This document shows, piece by piece, positions 1-12,612 of a stretch of DNA of 64,000 nt. The notes beneath the pieces are model-generated. The model had not been told where the DNA came from, made no database searches, and was given only the letters and a program-made list of their open reading frames with translations. Source of the stretch: Ophiodon elongatus (lineage: Eukaryota > Chordata > Actinopteri > Perciformes > Hexagrammidae); the NCBI GenBank assembly GCA_016806645.1, contig JACSYO010001855.1:141001-205000 (forward strand), written 5' to 3'. Numbering within the stretch: position 1 is the stretch's first letter; each line of letters begins with the position of its first letter. The position numbers and the translations under genes are program-made.

Positions 1-679
1 TTGGTATTACTGGGTTTTGAGGGCCTGTTTTATTTATGATGTAATCCCTAGCCCACACCCTTAAAAAGAATAGTTTGGATTATTTGAAGAAAGATTTTAT
101 GACGGCCCAAATTTGCAGGTGCTGGCAGAAGTATCAGCACATAATTGCAGCATAATGCAAGGCTCACCTTAAAAAAAACCTCTTTATCCATATGTAGGCT
201 ATATTTAGAATTGTGTCACTGCTTATCTATGCTCTCTTCAAAGCCACCAAAATATGTTGACAAAAACAGTAAAGATAAGCCAAAGTTTCACTTTCAGTTC
301 AGTTCACTGTCTGAAAATATTGTAAATATATCGTACACTAAAACGGATATTGATTTTTTTTAAGGTGGGCCTTTCTTTTTAGGTGGCTAAATACATTCTG
401 CTGCTGACCCCCCTCCACAGCGATATATTACTTTACCCTTGTGCTGGTCCTCCTGTCTGCTTCTCCAAACTGGGGATGTGCAGACTCCTGTCTACGGGAG
501 GTAATACACTGACTTTGGAAAAGTACTTCAAACAACCCAACTTAATAATCCAAATTGTCAGTTTAAATATCGTAGCAACTCAGCTACCTTTAATGTTTAC
601 CCAAATTTAACATTAGTCTATTATTAACCTTAGAACTCTCTAAAATGTCTTAACGCAAAAATGTATTCATTCTTAAAGG

Positions 680-705
680 GTAATAATAATAATAATAATA
701 ATAAT
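680..705 (+). repeat. (AAT)n microsatellite
   Basis: About nine trinucleotide units. Confidence 0.9.
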
Positions 706-727
706 ATTCATTCAGTGGCTCTTTTGA
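704..727 (+). repeat. 24-bp exact repeat, copy 1
   Basis: ATATTCATTCAGTGGCTCTT plus TTGA, identical to 5147-5170. Follows directly on an (AAT)n tract. The flanks do not align convincingly. Confidence 0.8.
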
Positions 728-3700
728 AAGTATTTTTCAACCTCAACGCCATTTTCCCATGTTTTTGGAGGGACAACATTTTCTGAAATTGGTCCGATAT
801 TGAGTGAGAGCGCTGCAGACAGACTCACTCACAGGGTGCAATTTATTCATTCTGCCGCAAGTTAGCACGTCAATGAACGTCCACTTAGGGGCCGATCACA
901 TGCAGAGGTTATTTTGTGCCTTTGGATCTATTTTTTTGTCAATGCGGATGCACTCAAAAGCGATAGCAACACCATCGCGGCCCACAGCGTTCCAAAGAGC
1001 ATATTCTTCAGGGTGCAACGGGCCCCAAATAAAACATTTTCAACTTTTGGAAAGCTGCAGCATGCACCACCTGTCATGTGACGAGGAACAACCAATCACG
1101 GCCAGAAGATATCTTTTTTTTTTTTTTCTTGCGTAAATATCAGTCCATGGAACTATATGGAGATGTTAATAATTTTAGCGCATGCATACCCAGAGATAGC
1201 GATCTGTCCCATGAACTATTATATTTGCGTCACCCTTTCTGCCCAAGACCGGGCAGCCGAAGAGATGATGGAAATAAACAACTATATCATGCCCATTCTG
1301 ATATATTTGATATAAAACATGTTTTTCCATAAATTGTGTCTCTATATAGTCGTTCAATTTAAATAAATAAGCAACAAATTGCAGAATCAGTGAGCCCAAT
1401 GAGCACATTCAAGAGAATCAAAGCACTTACAGTGGTACTTCAAGTGGTCGCTGACGGATAGAAAGCCTACCTATGACAATCATCAGGTCCAAAGGTGAAA
1501 TGAAAGTGCTGAACTCTGAAAAGCAGCTGATGAGGACCTCTGCGATTTCAAATTTAAGGCATTTTCCAATGTTCCTATCGAGGGCAACCTGCAATGAGTG
1601 GACAGGTAATTGTTCCTTTTATTGTTCTGCGGCACTTTGACAGGACTCAGGTCCACTATGGGGATTTAACCTGGGACCTTTTTGTCACTGGGTGTACAAT
1701 GTGACCTCTTGGCAACAATGGCTATTAGAGAAATAGTAACATTTAGAAAATAAAAGATAGCATGCAGTTAAAATGTCATGTTCCTACAGTATGCCGTGCT
1801 GAGAGGCTCTCACAGTATTCTCATTAAACTGGCGGTACTTTTTGCAGCGTCACTGTGTGCTTCCATGACCAATTACTACATTTAGTATGTTTTATATCTG
1901 ACTACACATACTCACAAACATGCTACAGACTGAATCCGATGCACTTATTAATTTGATTCTCTACAGATGTTGATCGCACCAACCCGACATTTTGAATTTT
2001 TGTTGGTGATTGTGAAATAGTAAAGCAAGTGTGTGTAATGCCATAATGAAGGCTATTTATGTTATATTTCCAGGTAAGCAATACTTCACCTCATAACAAT
2101 GGAGTGCAACTGGAATACAAAATTCTGATAACGTATGACACTTATTGGACACTGTTCCACAAAGCATTGTACAAAAGTATGTTTGGCTTTTTGTATTTGG
2201 TTGGTAAAACTGATCACTTTTGGCAAATTTAAACTAGAGCAAAGATTTCATCAAACACTGAGCCGTGGGATACTCCAGAGGTTCATGCAGAAATCCCGGA
2301 GAAGCCCTACCAGGCTTAAACCAGAAAACTGGGTAAAGATGAGAAAATAAGAACTTTTCTTCCCACAGCAACTACCTCGATTGTGTTTTTGATCAATACT
2401 TATAATAACCCCACATAGCCAGTAGCCATGCTGGAGGCTCTACGAATGGCAATGATAGTCTGAGTTGGTCGTTCCACCACTATTTCAACAACTATTGAAT
2501 AGATTGCCAGAAAATTCTATACAGATATAGAAATGCATGGTCCCCAGAGGAAGAATCCTACTAACGATGCTGATCCATTGACTTTATTTTATGGCGCCAC
2601 CATGAGGTTGACATAAAAAAAAAATTGTGAAATGTCTTGACAATTAGAAGTATTGCATGAAATGCGGTGCATACATTTAGCTCAAAGCCGGCTGTGCCAA
2701 ACTAGAGCCTCACAGAGGCACTATAGTCTTAGCTTCAGTTAATGGACGAATACATGTTTACATTACATTCAGTAAGAGCACGCAATCAGCTGAGCCCTGA
2801 TCAACACCTGTCTGCTATCGGACCAGTCGCAGCCCACGTTTTCAAAGACTGACTGAGGCCATGCAAGATGTATGAGGGTGTGTTGGTGTGTGGATGCATG
2901 TGTGTCCTCCTTATGCCATCAAAGGCTTTTGGTGGGCGCCGCAAGCCTCCACAATTAGCACACAGGGGCAGGAACTGGCTTCCCCTCCAATTATGACTTC
3001 CCCACCTCAAAAGATGGTCAGGTGGTCCTTTCTCAATCAGGGCGGAAAGAGGAGGAGGAAAGTGGTAGGATGGAAAGGGAAAGAGGAAGTGAGCCGAGTG
3101 CTGCCATTTGTGGAAATAAAAAGGGAATTCCTGATGTGGTGCTGGCCATGAATACTGAGCAGGCTTGGACTGGGAAGCTGTTCTTGGTTTGGCTGAATAG
3201 TTAGTGTGGATGAAATGCTTTCTGGTAGAAGGAAAAACCACAGATTCTTTTTCGAAAACTACATATCAAACATTGCAAAAAACTGGGAAAGCATTCGAAA
3301 ACTGCCTTCTCTTAAACATGGTCCCAATAGTGAAAATTGAACACGAACACAAAATAAAAGGACTCAATACATTATAATAAAATAGCTTTTAAGCTTTGGG
3401 CTATTAAACCACCTTTGTTAATGCAATGAGCATTTTTCATACTATAGCACTGTGCTGTAGTATAGTAACAACTTAATACAAATAGTTTTTTTAACAATTT
3501 CAGAATGTTGTACACATGCACCATTTATGGTGCTGTAATGTAAAATTAGTGTAGAATTACATTGTTTTTATTTTATTTTGTGTACCAAATGTTATTTGTG
3601 TATGAATAATAAAACTTACATTTAATAACCTTTTTCAACTTCTTAAAAATGTTACTGAAATAGAGCGAACCAGAATTTTTTAAATGAGCGTGAAACTGCA

Positions 3701-5146
3701 TTCTTCTAATCATTGTTCATCCTTCCTCTCTCTGACTTCTACAACACCCCTCCTCTTCCCACCTAAACTTCCTGCTCACCTTCCTCCCTCCTGATTGTCC
3801 TTTTCCCATCATCTTGCTCTTCTCATCCAGGCAGTCTACTTAATCACTTCACCTATCTGGCCATCTTTTCTCTCTCAAACCAAATCATCTCCATGATCTG
3901 CTGTTTTTACATTCAATCTTCTTCCAATACCCCCTTCCATCTCCTGTTGCTCGTCTCTCCACAAAGCTACTCGGTGAAGACGGTGGGGTTTTAAAGCTGG
4001 TCTGCAGTCTTAAAAGGTTGAGTGTATGAATTTCAAAGGCCAATTTCAGACCAAGTACAAGGGATCAGGCGCTCTAATGAGAATACTATTCACACAGATA
4101 GAGGAAATTATGGTGTGCATTAACTCCCAATGGCAAAAAAAAGGAAGGGCTACCCTGCTTCAAAGTTATTACCAAGCTGATACCACTGTTGCTTTGCTCA
4201 TAACTGAGCGGGAGCAACAGTCAGGGGCACAACTTTAGGCAGCTATATGATCAACAGACAAAATGACAATAGGGTCTTTTTTTTTTTTAATCACGGATAC
4301 TTTCTCTCCAAGGAGGAGCCATGTGACTTAAACATTTGATCTGCTGACTAGATCTAGATTTACATCATCATTTATGCTTACTTCTGTGATTATTACACAT
4401 TCATTACAACTCAAAAGTAACTGATGCTGTATATCAAAACCTCTTGCTCAAGTGTACCTCAGTAATGTTTGATGAAGCAGGCGTTAACTAATGGCACTCA
4501 TCCCATCAGGTCTTGGGATTCAAACTGGCATCCCACACAGTATCAAGCCCACATCTTCATTCTCCTCATTACTTCTTAAGATAGGTGCGAAGTGGAGGAA
4601 ATATGATGATGATTCTGGAGACTTCTACTATGAATGTCAGCTGGCTAACTGACGATTGTTGCTACAGAAACACAAGACATTTCACAAAAGCAACTACACA
4701 GATGTGAATGTCTACTATTTTCACCTTTATTGGGTAGGCAGCAACGACAAAACCATAGTCTTTGACACAATTTCAAAATAAAAAAATATATACTATGTAA
4801 TTTAACACACACTGCCCCCTATTTAAAACATCAGCAGCCTAGTTGATTTAACACAAATGGGTGCGCCATACCTTTCTCAGAATTTGTCTGAATTTTTTGG
4901 CTGTACAGCAGGTAAAAACAGATACACACACTTTACATACAGTATACTCATATACAGTATATTGTGTAAAGGTTTTAACATATTTTTATAAATAAATACA
5001 TATTATCCTGCAATTAATAAAACTCTTTACTAAAAGCCTCGATCAATGCACTTGAAAGATGACTTGTTTGAACAAGTTAACAGTTTTGATTTTCTACCAC
5101 TTCAGTTTGGTCAGAGTAATACAGACACATAAAAACTATTTTTTAA

Positions 5147-5170
5147 ATATTCATTCAGTGGCTCTTTTGA
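5147..5170 (+). repeat. 24-bp exact repeat, copy 2
   Basis: Second copy of the 24-mer at 704-727, same orientation, 4.4 kb away in the same intron. Too long to be chance in 64 kb; probably pieces of one dispersed repeat family. Confidence 0.8.
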
Positions 5171-5948
5171 TTTTTGAAACCTTGAACCAAGACACGCATT
5201 TCACATTACCCGCTACAAAAAGTCCACCAAAGAAATTAATATTTGTGCAACTTCTGACCAAATACTATTATTTCCGATTGAATGGTATATTCCAACTTTT
5301 ACATTATATGGTAACAATTGAGCTATTTTATTTTAGGCTATTACAGAACTTTGCTTTCTCCTGTGTTATATGTTGCTGTATCGTTGTTTGTCACCACATA
5401 ATGAAGATAATACAGCACTAATTCAGACCCTATACATTTCCTCTACTACCCCACTGCACTATGCTCCAAAGGAGCACCAAAAACACAAGCTATCAAAATA
5501 AAAATCTTCATAAGTCTAGTATTTGACACGGCTATGCTGTGGTTTCCTACTGCTATTCCTCATATATGCCAGGGCATGTGGCTATAGAAGGGAATTCACA
5601 AGACTTGGACATCTGCAGTCTCCTCTTATCTTACAGATATGATGTAGACGTCAGATAGTAGAACATGTACCTACTTAAAGGCAAAAATCAGATTGACGGA
5701 GAAAAAATAATGACATGACCTATTCTTGGTGGAAACCCATCTGAAAGATTACAAAGTCATGGAAAACTAAATCCAACGACAACGTGATTTCAGATGTGAA
5801 CACGGTCACAAGGTATGTTCATGTAAAATGTTTCCTTTTTTTTTTTTTTTTTAAAGTGCAGCATGTTGATGTAACAGTAATTACTTATTTTTTCACTTTT
5901 CTTACAAAATACATCTTTAGGCACGTATACAGAACAATCTGCAATGTG

Positions 5949-6504
5949 TTAAAGCTGCATAAAGCAATATTTTTCATACTAACACTGATTCAAACCACTC
6001 CTGAATATGTTAAAGGGTGATGAATGCTGATGATCACGCTAAGAACCCCATACTGTAGCTTCACGTAGCTGCTTTTACTTAACGGATTTGGTTATCCTAG
6101 TTTTCTGAAACAACAAAACAAAAACAATGCCGGCACATAGACTACAAACCATGGGCAGCCACTGTCAGCACGTGTATTTCAAGTTGACTGTAGGCTACCC
6201 ACCTCATGCACAACTGCAGAGAGCCAAAGTAAATGAATGGCTGGTAAAGATAGCTGAGTATGTAGATAACCCAAAGGAGACATACTTTTTCTTTTCGTCG
6301 TATTGATTTACCAAACCGTGGCTTAAAAACAATATTGAACTTACATTCATCAGAATGGCCAGAAAGACTCTTGAATGGAATGATCAGGTAGCTCTGTTTT
6401 AACTTGATGTGAAGTATCACATTTCTTGTCACTGAAAAATAAGAAGCTAAAGGCTCAGAGTCTTTCTGCCCCTATTGGTCAAAAATCACTTAATGCAGCT
6501 TTAA
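5949..6504. mobile_element. MITE with TTAAAGCTGCAT inverted ends
   Basis: The left end TTAAAGCTGCATAAAGCAAT (5949) is matched by the right end TAATGCAGCTTTAA (6491-6504), whose complement reads TTAAAGCTGCATTA. Both borders carry TTAA. The right side includes CCTATTGGTCAAAAATCACT, seen in a common teleost MITE. About 556 bp, no coding capacity. A related single end occurs at 63036. Confidence 0.6.
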
Positions 6505-9045
6505 AATGAGGAATGACCTATACAGACTACTATTAAGCAGCATAGAATGCATTTACAATATCAAGGGACTAGGTTTGCTGTGCATGGACAAACATACACT
6601 ACAAGCAAGGCCTAAACCACAGATGACACTACTCTCTATGAGCAAAGAGGGAGATCAGTAAGTTATTGGCTATTATGTGGATGTATTCTTTTGAAATAAA
6701 TTATGCTTCGACCCTGATCCAATGATCAAGGCAATGTACAAGGTAAATTGGCTGGAGTGACTGTTTCGTAGCAAAGTATGAGAATCATAACCAATGGCAG
6801 TTTGTGGGTTGTTTTAACAACACACATCATCTGCACTTTGTATATCAAAAGCCCCAGACTGGGCAACAGTATTTAGATTTTACCAAGCTGGAATGGCCAC
6901 AGTAAAAGAACAACATTTTTTTTTTTTTTGCCGAATGGAGTAATTAAGGACTTCATTTCTAACACCTATATTCTGCCCTTTCCAAAACAACCTGTTGCTT
7001 GGGCACAGACATCATAATAAAGGATAAGAAAATTCCACAAGCCCAGTTACCAAAATTACAGTGTGATTCCCAGTTAGGGTTAACCCTGTGAGAAGTGCAC
7101 ACTATATACTAAGGTCATTCACAAAAGCACTGAGAAGAATGTAAGACATTCAGGCCTGTAGTTTGAGGGCAGTGACTTTGTTTTTTTAAACAGCAGCATA
7201 ATTGGTACAGCTGAAAGAGAGTGGGGCAAATTAAAAGTAATTCGGATTGTCCAGCCAAAGGTTTAACAAACCTCCACAAAATAAGCTACTGATAACCTTA
7301 AACCTTTATCACAACTCAGCATGTAAGTTCAGATCAGTTAAGTTTCAACCTCACAGCGACCTCCAGACAGAGCAGATCACATTAACCTGATCCCCTGTCC
7401 ACCGCTGCTGGGAAATAAAGCCCAATATCATCTGATCTGAAGATCACTGATGCAAAGCACCAAAAACCCGCCTATATATTCCGGTCTACACTTCAACTAC
7501 TATCACTTGTCTTACTTTTAAATGACTCAGAAGTTTGTGAGTGGATCAAAAGCAACATACAAGAGGTGCATCTAAAAATGATATCCTCAAGTCAGCTCAG
7601 ATCTGAGGCTGAGATACAGAATTCTGTTTCTGAACTAAACCTAAACCTGCTGTTTGTTCACTCTTCAATATACATGAACCTACATGTACAGAGGGAATGT
7701 AATATATATTTGTTGGTTAGAAATGGCTGTCATGAGCACTCATGCATCAAAGTGTTAGCAGAATACTCATAACAAAGCCATATCAGGAATGCCACACCAA
7801 TGGTGGGAATGCTGGCCTTGATGGGCTATTTCATAAACACAAGGGGGGACCGTGGGGAAAAAAAACTATGCTGGGTAGTTATCTGCTGCAAGCATCAGTT
7901 CACTGCCTTCAATATAAAGGCCTCAGTGTCGAACCAACACATCCTTTGTCTGAATTCTGGACATACGGTGCTTCTTAGTAGAGTGGTACCAATCAATTGG
8001 TGATCAACCACAATAAGTCAATATTTAAATTGGTAAACAGTGAAAGCAGCATGTCATCCGTGCAAAATCTGATACAGGTCACACTACAGCAGTAGGCAAT
8101 GTGTTGACAATTTGACAGTTTATATTATAGATTAGTAACCATGTTGTGTCAAGTGAAACCTCTTATTTTGGGGATTTTTACTCGATTTAACGGTTTCAAC
8201 ACACCTTTTACAAGTTAACATATTTTAACAGTCCTTGGTCTAATGCTGTGATGTCGGGGTATTATTTGCTTTCCAAACAGTGTTGAATTGGAGTTTTACT
8301 ATTTAAGATTACTGTGCATTTTTACATTATGTACTAAGTTTTGCAGAAGGTCTCAGTAAACAACTTTATTAAAATTTTAAACCAAGGGTCAGATCTGCGA
8401 TTGGCCCATCACCCTGACAATCGAAAGTAAATGTGTCAGAACACCTAGCCAGCACTTTTTTTTTTTGCATCTCTCTCCTGTTCACCTGCACACATCATGT
8501 TTACAGACTCAACACAAAATAATTCAGCAGAAACTGAGTGCACACTTTTCTCTAGTAAACAGCCAAGACCTTACGCCATCTGTTATTTATCAGCAGCATA
8601 ATGGCTGCCGTCATGGTCACTGTGTGTGTTTATACAACAAAAAAATTGATTATCCATTTACAACCTTTAAACAGGTTTATTAGCACAAGTAGGTGTAGGT
8701 TATCTAGTCTCTCCTAATGACAGAAAGTATGGGGACATCAAATTGAGGGTCGATCCACTTCACAACTACTGACAAAATGTAACAGGCATGAAATAGTGTG
8801 GAGACATTTGATGTCTGAAAAGATATTTGTGAATCTTTTTGAGTTTACAGTTTAGTCTTCTCACTATGTCAGACCTGGTTGACATACAGTGAGATGTAAA
8901 GGCTAAGAAAAGCATGGGGAGACTTCTTTCTATTTGATCCACAGCCAAGTCACATACCACAGAATAAAAGCCATCAGAGAGTGACCATCTCATTAAATCT
9001 CTCTGTTTAGACACAGCACCCATCTCCTTGAAAAGCTTGTAATGT

Positions 9046-9063
9046 AATAAACCATGGTTTATT
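9046..9063 (-). terminator. candidate gpr52 poly(A) signal inside a palindrome
   Basis: AATAAACCATGGTTTATT is a perfect 18-bp palindrome, so a canonical AATAAA hexamer occurs on both strands. On the minus strand it lies about 180 nt after the gpr52 stop, a plausible 3' end. Brain GPCR mRNAs often have long 3' UTRs, so a more distal site is equally possible. Confidence 0.3.
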
Positions 9064-9238
9064 GTGACCAAGGCAATGTCACTGGTGTCAGCTGACAGGC
9101 TGATACAACAGAACCCATTTTCTGTTCGGTTAAGCCCTCCCAATGTTACTGAAAGTTAACTAGCTGCTAAGCTTGTTAAGATTCTTGTTCCCCATTTGTA
9201 GATTCCTGCAGTATCCTCATCCTGTAAAAGTCATCCCA

Positions 9239-10357
9239 TCAGATGGAGCATGAGTTTGCCCTCTTCCTAGGTTTAGGCTCTCCAAAGTCCCTGTCATCGG
9301 CTGCGCAGTGGCTGAAGGAGCAAATTGTCTGCGAGAGCCTACGCATGCCCAGGCGGAACACACTATTAGACAGGCTGTAGATGACACAGTTGCAAAAGCT
9401 GTTGCTAATGGCCAGCCAGGTGGTGATGAAGGACAGGGCAGGGCTATCCAGCACATGGGAGCTCTCTAGCAGAAAGTAGATTATGTAGGGCAGCCAAAGC
9501 ATATAGAAAACACTGGTGATGCGGAACAGCACCATCGCATAGCGCCGATCTGGTCCATGCCCTCCATGATGCCCACTGCCACCCCCCTCACCAGCCTCCA
9601 TCTCCTGGCTGGGGAACCGTGCCCGCCGTTCACTGATCTCCCTGTTGTGCTGCTGGCAGATGCGAAAGATATGGTAATAGGTAAAACAAACCACAAGTGC
9701 AGCAGGCGCATAGAGCAAACACACCACAAAGCCTGTAAAGAGGGCAGATGTGGGCCAGGAGTGTGCACACCACTCAAAAATGTCCCCATGATAGCCTGGT
9801 TTACCCCACCCAAAGAAGGAAGGCAAGAAAACCAGGCTAGAGTAGACCCAAATTAGGGTGATGCAGCCTCGTAGTCTGCATGGCGTCACAAGCTGGTTGT
9901 AAGACAGTGGTTTAGTTATGGCCAGGTAGCGATCCACACTGATACAAGCCAAGCAGGCCATTGAAACACTCTTCAGAACAGAGATGACGTAGCTGAAAAC
10001 CTGGCATGTGATGGGCTCTTGAACACCTGCAGGGTAGTGGAGCAGAGACAGGGTGGGCACCAGGCAGCTAAGACCCACCAGCAGGTCGGCATAGGCCATG
10101 GTCTGGATGAAGTAGCTAGTGGTGTAGTGGTGTAGTAGAGGGGCACAGTGGAACACGAAGATCACCGTCAGGTTTCCTGCAATAATAAGCACTGTCAGAA
10201 GTACAATGACAGCAGTCTCCAGGACGCAAGCCTCTAGGCCTTCGTTCAGCCCCCAGCCCAAGGGACAAGAGTGGTTGGCAGCCCGGTAAGGAAAGAAGTC
10301 TCCATGACTGCTGTTGGCAGTGAGCAGCGGGTCCGTTGTCAGTTCAGACTGGTTCAT
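9239..10357 (-). CDS. gpr52: gpr52, orphan class A GPCR (intact, single exon)
   Basis: 372-residue seven-transmembrane receptor, ending EPKPRKRANSCSI exactly as in GPR52. Sequon Asn residues 2, 15 and 28 lie in the extracellular N-terminus. TM1 is about 46-70 (Asn62), TM2 holds Asp91, TM3 ends with DRY at 142-144, and TM7 has NCVIY at 323-327 in place of NPxxY. The TM6 motif is LWLP (287-290). Cys118 and Cys197 are placed for the TM3-ECL2 disulfide. GPR52 is a brain receptor that couples to Gs with high basal activity. The gene lies in a rabgap1l intron on the same strand, as in mammals. The third intracellular loop carries a Gly/His-rich stretch (about 257-268), roughly six residues longer than human. 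The ATG has A at -3. GPR21, the paralogue, has a different C-terminus and is excluded. Confidence 0.97.
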   Translation of the reverse strand: MNQSELTTDPLLTANSSHGDFFPYRAANHSCPLGWGLNEGLEACVLETAVIVLLTVLIIAGNLTVIFVFHCAPLLHHYTTSYFIQTMAYADLLVGLSCLVPTLSLLHYPAGVQEPITCQVFSYVISVLKSVSMACLACISVDRYLAITKPLSYNQLVTPCRLRGCITLIWVYSSLVFLPSFFGWGKPGYHGDIFEWCAHSWPTSALFTGFVVCLLYAPAALVVCFTYYHIFRICQQHNREISERRARFPSQEMEAGEGGGSGHHGGHGPDRRYAMVLFRITSVFYMLWLPYIIYFLLESSHVLDSPALSFITTWLAISNSFCNCVIYSLSNSVFRLGMRRLSQTICSFSHCAADDRDFGEPKPRKRANSCSI

Positions 10358-12247
10358 TGTTCTGGGTGCTGTCCAGGTGGGTCAGGTTTGTGGTGTGTCA
10401 CCCATAAGGCAGCTGGCCTGAAACTGGAGAACTGCCTGCCCCCCACCCCATCGACACCGAGTGTCTGCAGCCTTCTTCAGTTTACCGAGCTCAATACTCT
10501 CTCTAACACACTCACGCTCTCTTTCACCTGACTCTCACATAGCTGGGTCTCAATCAAATGAACACTGACTGGAGGAAAATCAATACAGCCTCTGGGAGGG
10601 TAGGACAACTCGTTTAGCTCTCCATTTCCAATCACTCATGGTTAGTGAAAGTAGTGGGTGGGTTACAGTCAGTAGTAGAGTGAAAAAAGCTGTGTTACTT
10701 CAGTAAACCAGGATAGGGTAGCATTGGTGCTGTGGCCAGCATCTATTCCAAAGGCGAATACCCCAGCTGCTTTTCCTGCCAGTCTGTGGCCTCATCTCCT
10801 GATGCTAATGAGGGTTGCCACCGGGAGGCTGAGGGCATAAGTTGTCCAAACAAGGGCAGAGAGCACAGAAGATGAGAGGGAGGACACCATACGAAGAGGT
10901 TAAAGCATGAAGCAAAGCACAACGCTTTTCACTCTCGACAGATCCTCACAGGAGATCAAATAGGTAAGCAGCACATGGTTGTTAACAGTGCAGTTAACTT
11001 CCAATATATAGATTTTTAGCAGCCATTGCTAAGGGGGAAACGTGTATACCAAAGTCCGGAAAAAAAAATGACATCCTTCTCTGCGAATAGACCCTTCAAT
11101 TATATCCAAAGTTTCACTGTGCCATGGGTGATGGTGTGTTTACAATGTAACAGCAGGCTTCCCTTATTTTGGTGGTCCTCTGGTCGGTGTCTGGAGCCCA
11201 TGCATGCCCAGCTATTGTCTTAATCAAAACACAGACACAGGCTAGAACAACATGGGGATCTCCGCAGGAGATAATGTCACAGCTCTCGGCACACACGGCG
11301 CTGGGGGGAAAATGTGTTTACGAGGCATCCCTGGCAGAATGAGGTAGAAACCAATCGCCGCAATATGTCTGGATGAGTTTTGCTATTGAAGTGATTTTAA
11401 GTTTGAATCCAAATGTGCAAACTTGCCTCTCAGTGTTCTGGACAGCAAGTCACAAAAGACAAACAAATGTAAAAGTCCAGCAGCTGATGAAAGTGCTGAA
11501 TGTAGGACTCCCATGCAGGCAGGTGGAAGGACTCTCCGGGAGCAATGAGAGGCCAGCTGAATAGCTCAGCGCTCCTCTCGCTTCGACTCCTCAGCAATCC
11601 TGTGGCAGACACTTGCAGAGAGGGGTGTGGGGATCAATCAGCAATCCACCTATTTATCCCATAAACGTGTTACTTGTATTTTTGTTGTGACATTCTGAAG
11701 CATTGGCAGGGGAAGCTTCGCACCTTCTCCTCAAGTGATTAATGCAACCATAGATTTTCTAACTTGCTTTAGTCCTTTGAAGTATGCGCTCTGTTTAGTT
11801 GTAGAGGTATGGGGTCCTACAACTCCTCACTCAGTATGTCTGTCGCCCTGAACAAAACACTGGCAGCACAACAAAAAGGGAATCCACTCTAGCAGCATGA
11901 AAAAAAAAAACAAGTCCCAGTCGGAGTCCCAATTTCAAGCACTGTCCTCTGCAAACGTCCCCCTAATTCTGTTAAAGCATACAACACGCGTTTTTAATAA
12001 AGAAATCCTTAGATCCTGGAATACAGATAGGGATGAATGCAATGCATCTGTCAAAAGCAGCAAGTAAAAAGCAAGACAAAAAAAAAAGATGACTGCGCTG
12101 ATGGAAATGAGTTAAATCTGCAGCGAGGGAAGCGAGGGGACGAAGAGTCCCTCAGCCCTGGTGCAGTGAGAAGGAGAGATGCTGTGACTGGCTTACACTT
12201 CCCACCCTCCCTCTCCACACAATCTCTCTAGCTTGCACACTCAACCA
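10358..12247 (-). other. upstream region of gpr52
   Basis: Should hold the gpr52 5' UTR and promoter. Moderately GC-rich from 10360 to 12240. No TATA box in a convincing position and no unambiguous 5' exon; the immediate 5' UTR has no strong acceptor near the ATG. Confidence 0.4.
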
Positions 12248-12272
12248 CTCTCTCTCTCTCTTTCCATACACA

Positions 12273-12303
<31 letters not shown>
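12248..12303 (+). repeat. (TC)n and (CA)n microsatellite
   Basis: A short TC run followed by about 15 CA units, about 1.9 kb upstream of the gpr52 start codon. Confidence 0.9.
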
Positions 12304-12574
12304 GAACCCTCCCTCTTTCTCCCTCAGCTTCTCCCTCATTGCTCCGCCTCCTCCCATCCCAGCTGCACCTGAGGCTCTCTGCCACATTATTCTGTCTCTC
12401 ACACTGGCTTTCTCCCAGGGGTAAATTTGGATACATTTCCTATTTACATATTACTTATCTTTCACAGTCTGTTTTCTATTAACTAAAGTCCCCCCAGCCC
12501 CCTCCTCTTCTTTCCTTCCCTGTTTAAGTCCCACTTAATCTACCGTGTCCATATATTTACCTAGCCCAAGTATG

Positions 12575-12611
<37 letters not shown>
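12575..12611 (+). repeat. T7 then A30 homopolymer
   Basis: Seven T followed by 30 A. No adjoining retroposon body was recognised. Confidence 0.9.

Positions 12612-12612
<1 letters not shown>

Larger units (their letters stand above)
1..9045 (-). other. left part of the large rabgap1l intron; no gene found
   Basis: Follows gpr52 in transcript order. AT-rich, with homopolymer T and A runs, the 24-bp repeat pair and the MITE at 5949-6504. The 780-1100 stretch is GC-richer, with an open plus frame and phrases such as CATGTGACGAGGAACAACCA that look repeat-derived. No rabgap1l TBC exon was recognised on the minus strand. Confidence 0.6.

Noticed and set aside
804..1136. 110-codon plus frame
   Set aside because: Ends in a poly-T derived Phe run and the DNA looks repeat-derived; no family resemblance.
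2801..3241. 146-codon minus frame
   Set aside because: Starts at GTG, low-complexity Pro/His composition, overlapping open plus frames in the same place, no splice sites or family match.
8766..9143. 125-codon open frame after gpr52 on the minus strand
   Set aside because: Begins at TTG, has no recognisable domain and lies in the expected gpr52 3' UTR; chance frame.
9239..10357. gpr21 as the identity of the GPCR
   Set aside because: The C-terminus EPKPRKRANSCSI and the LLHHYTTSYF stretch follow GPR52, and the host gene is rabgap1l rather than rabgap1.
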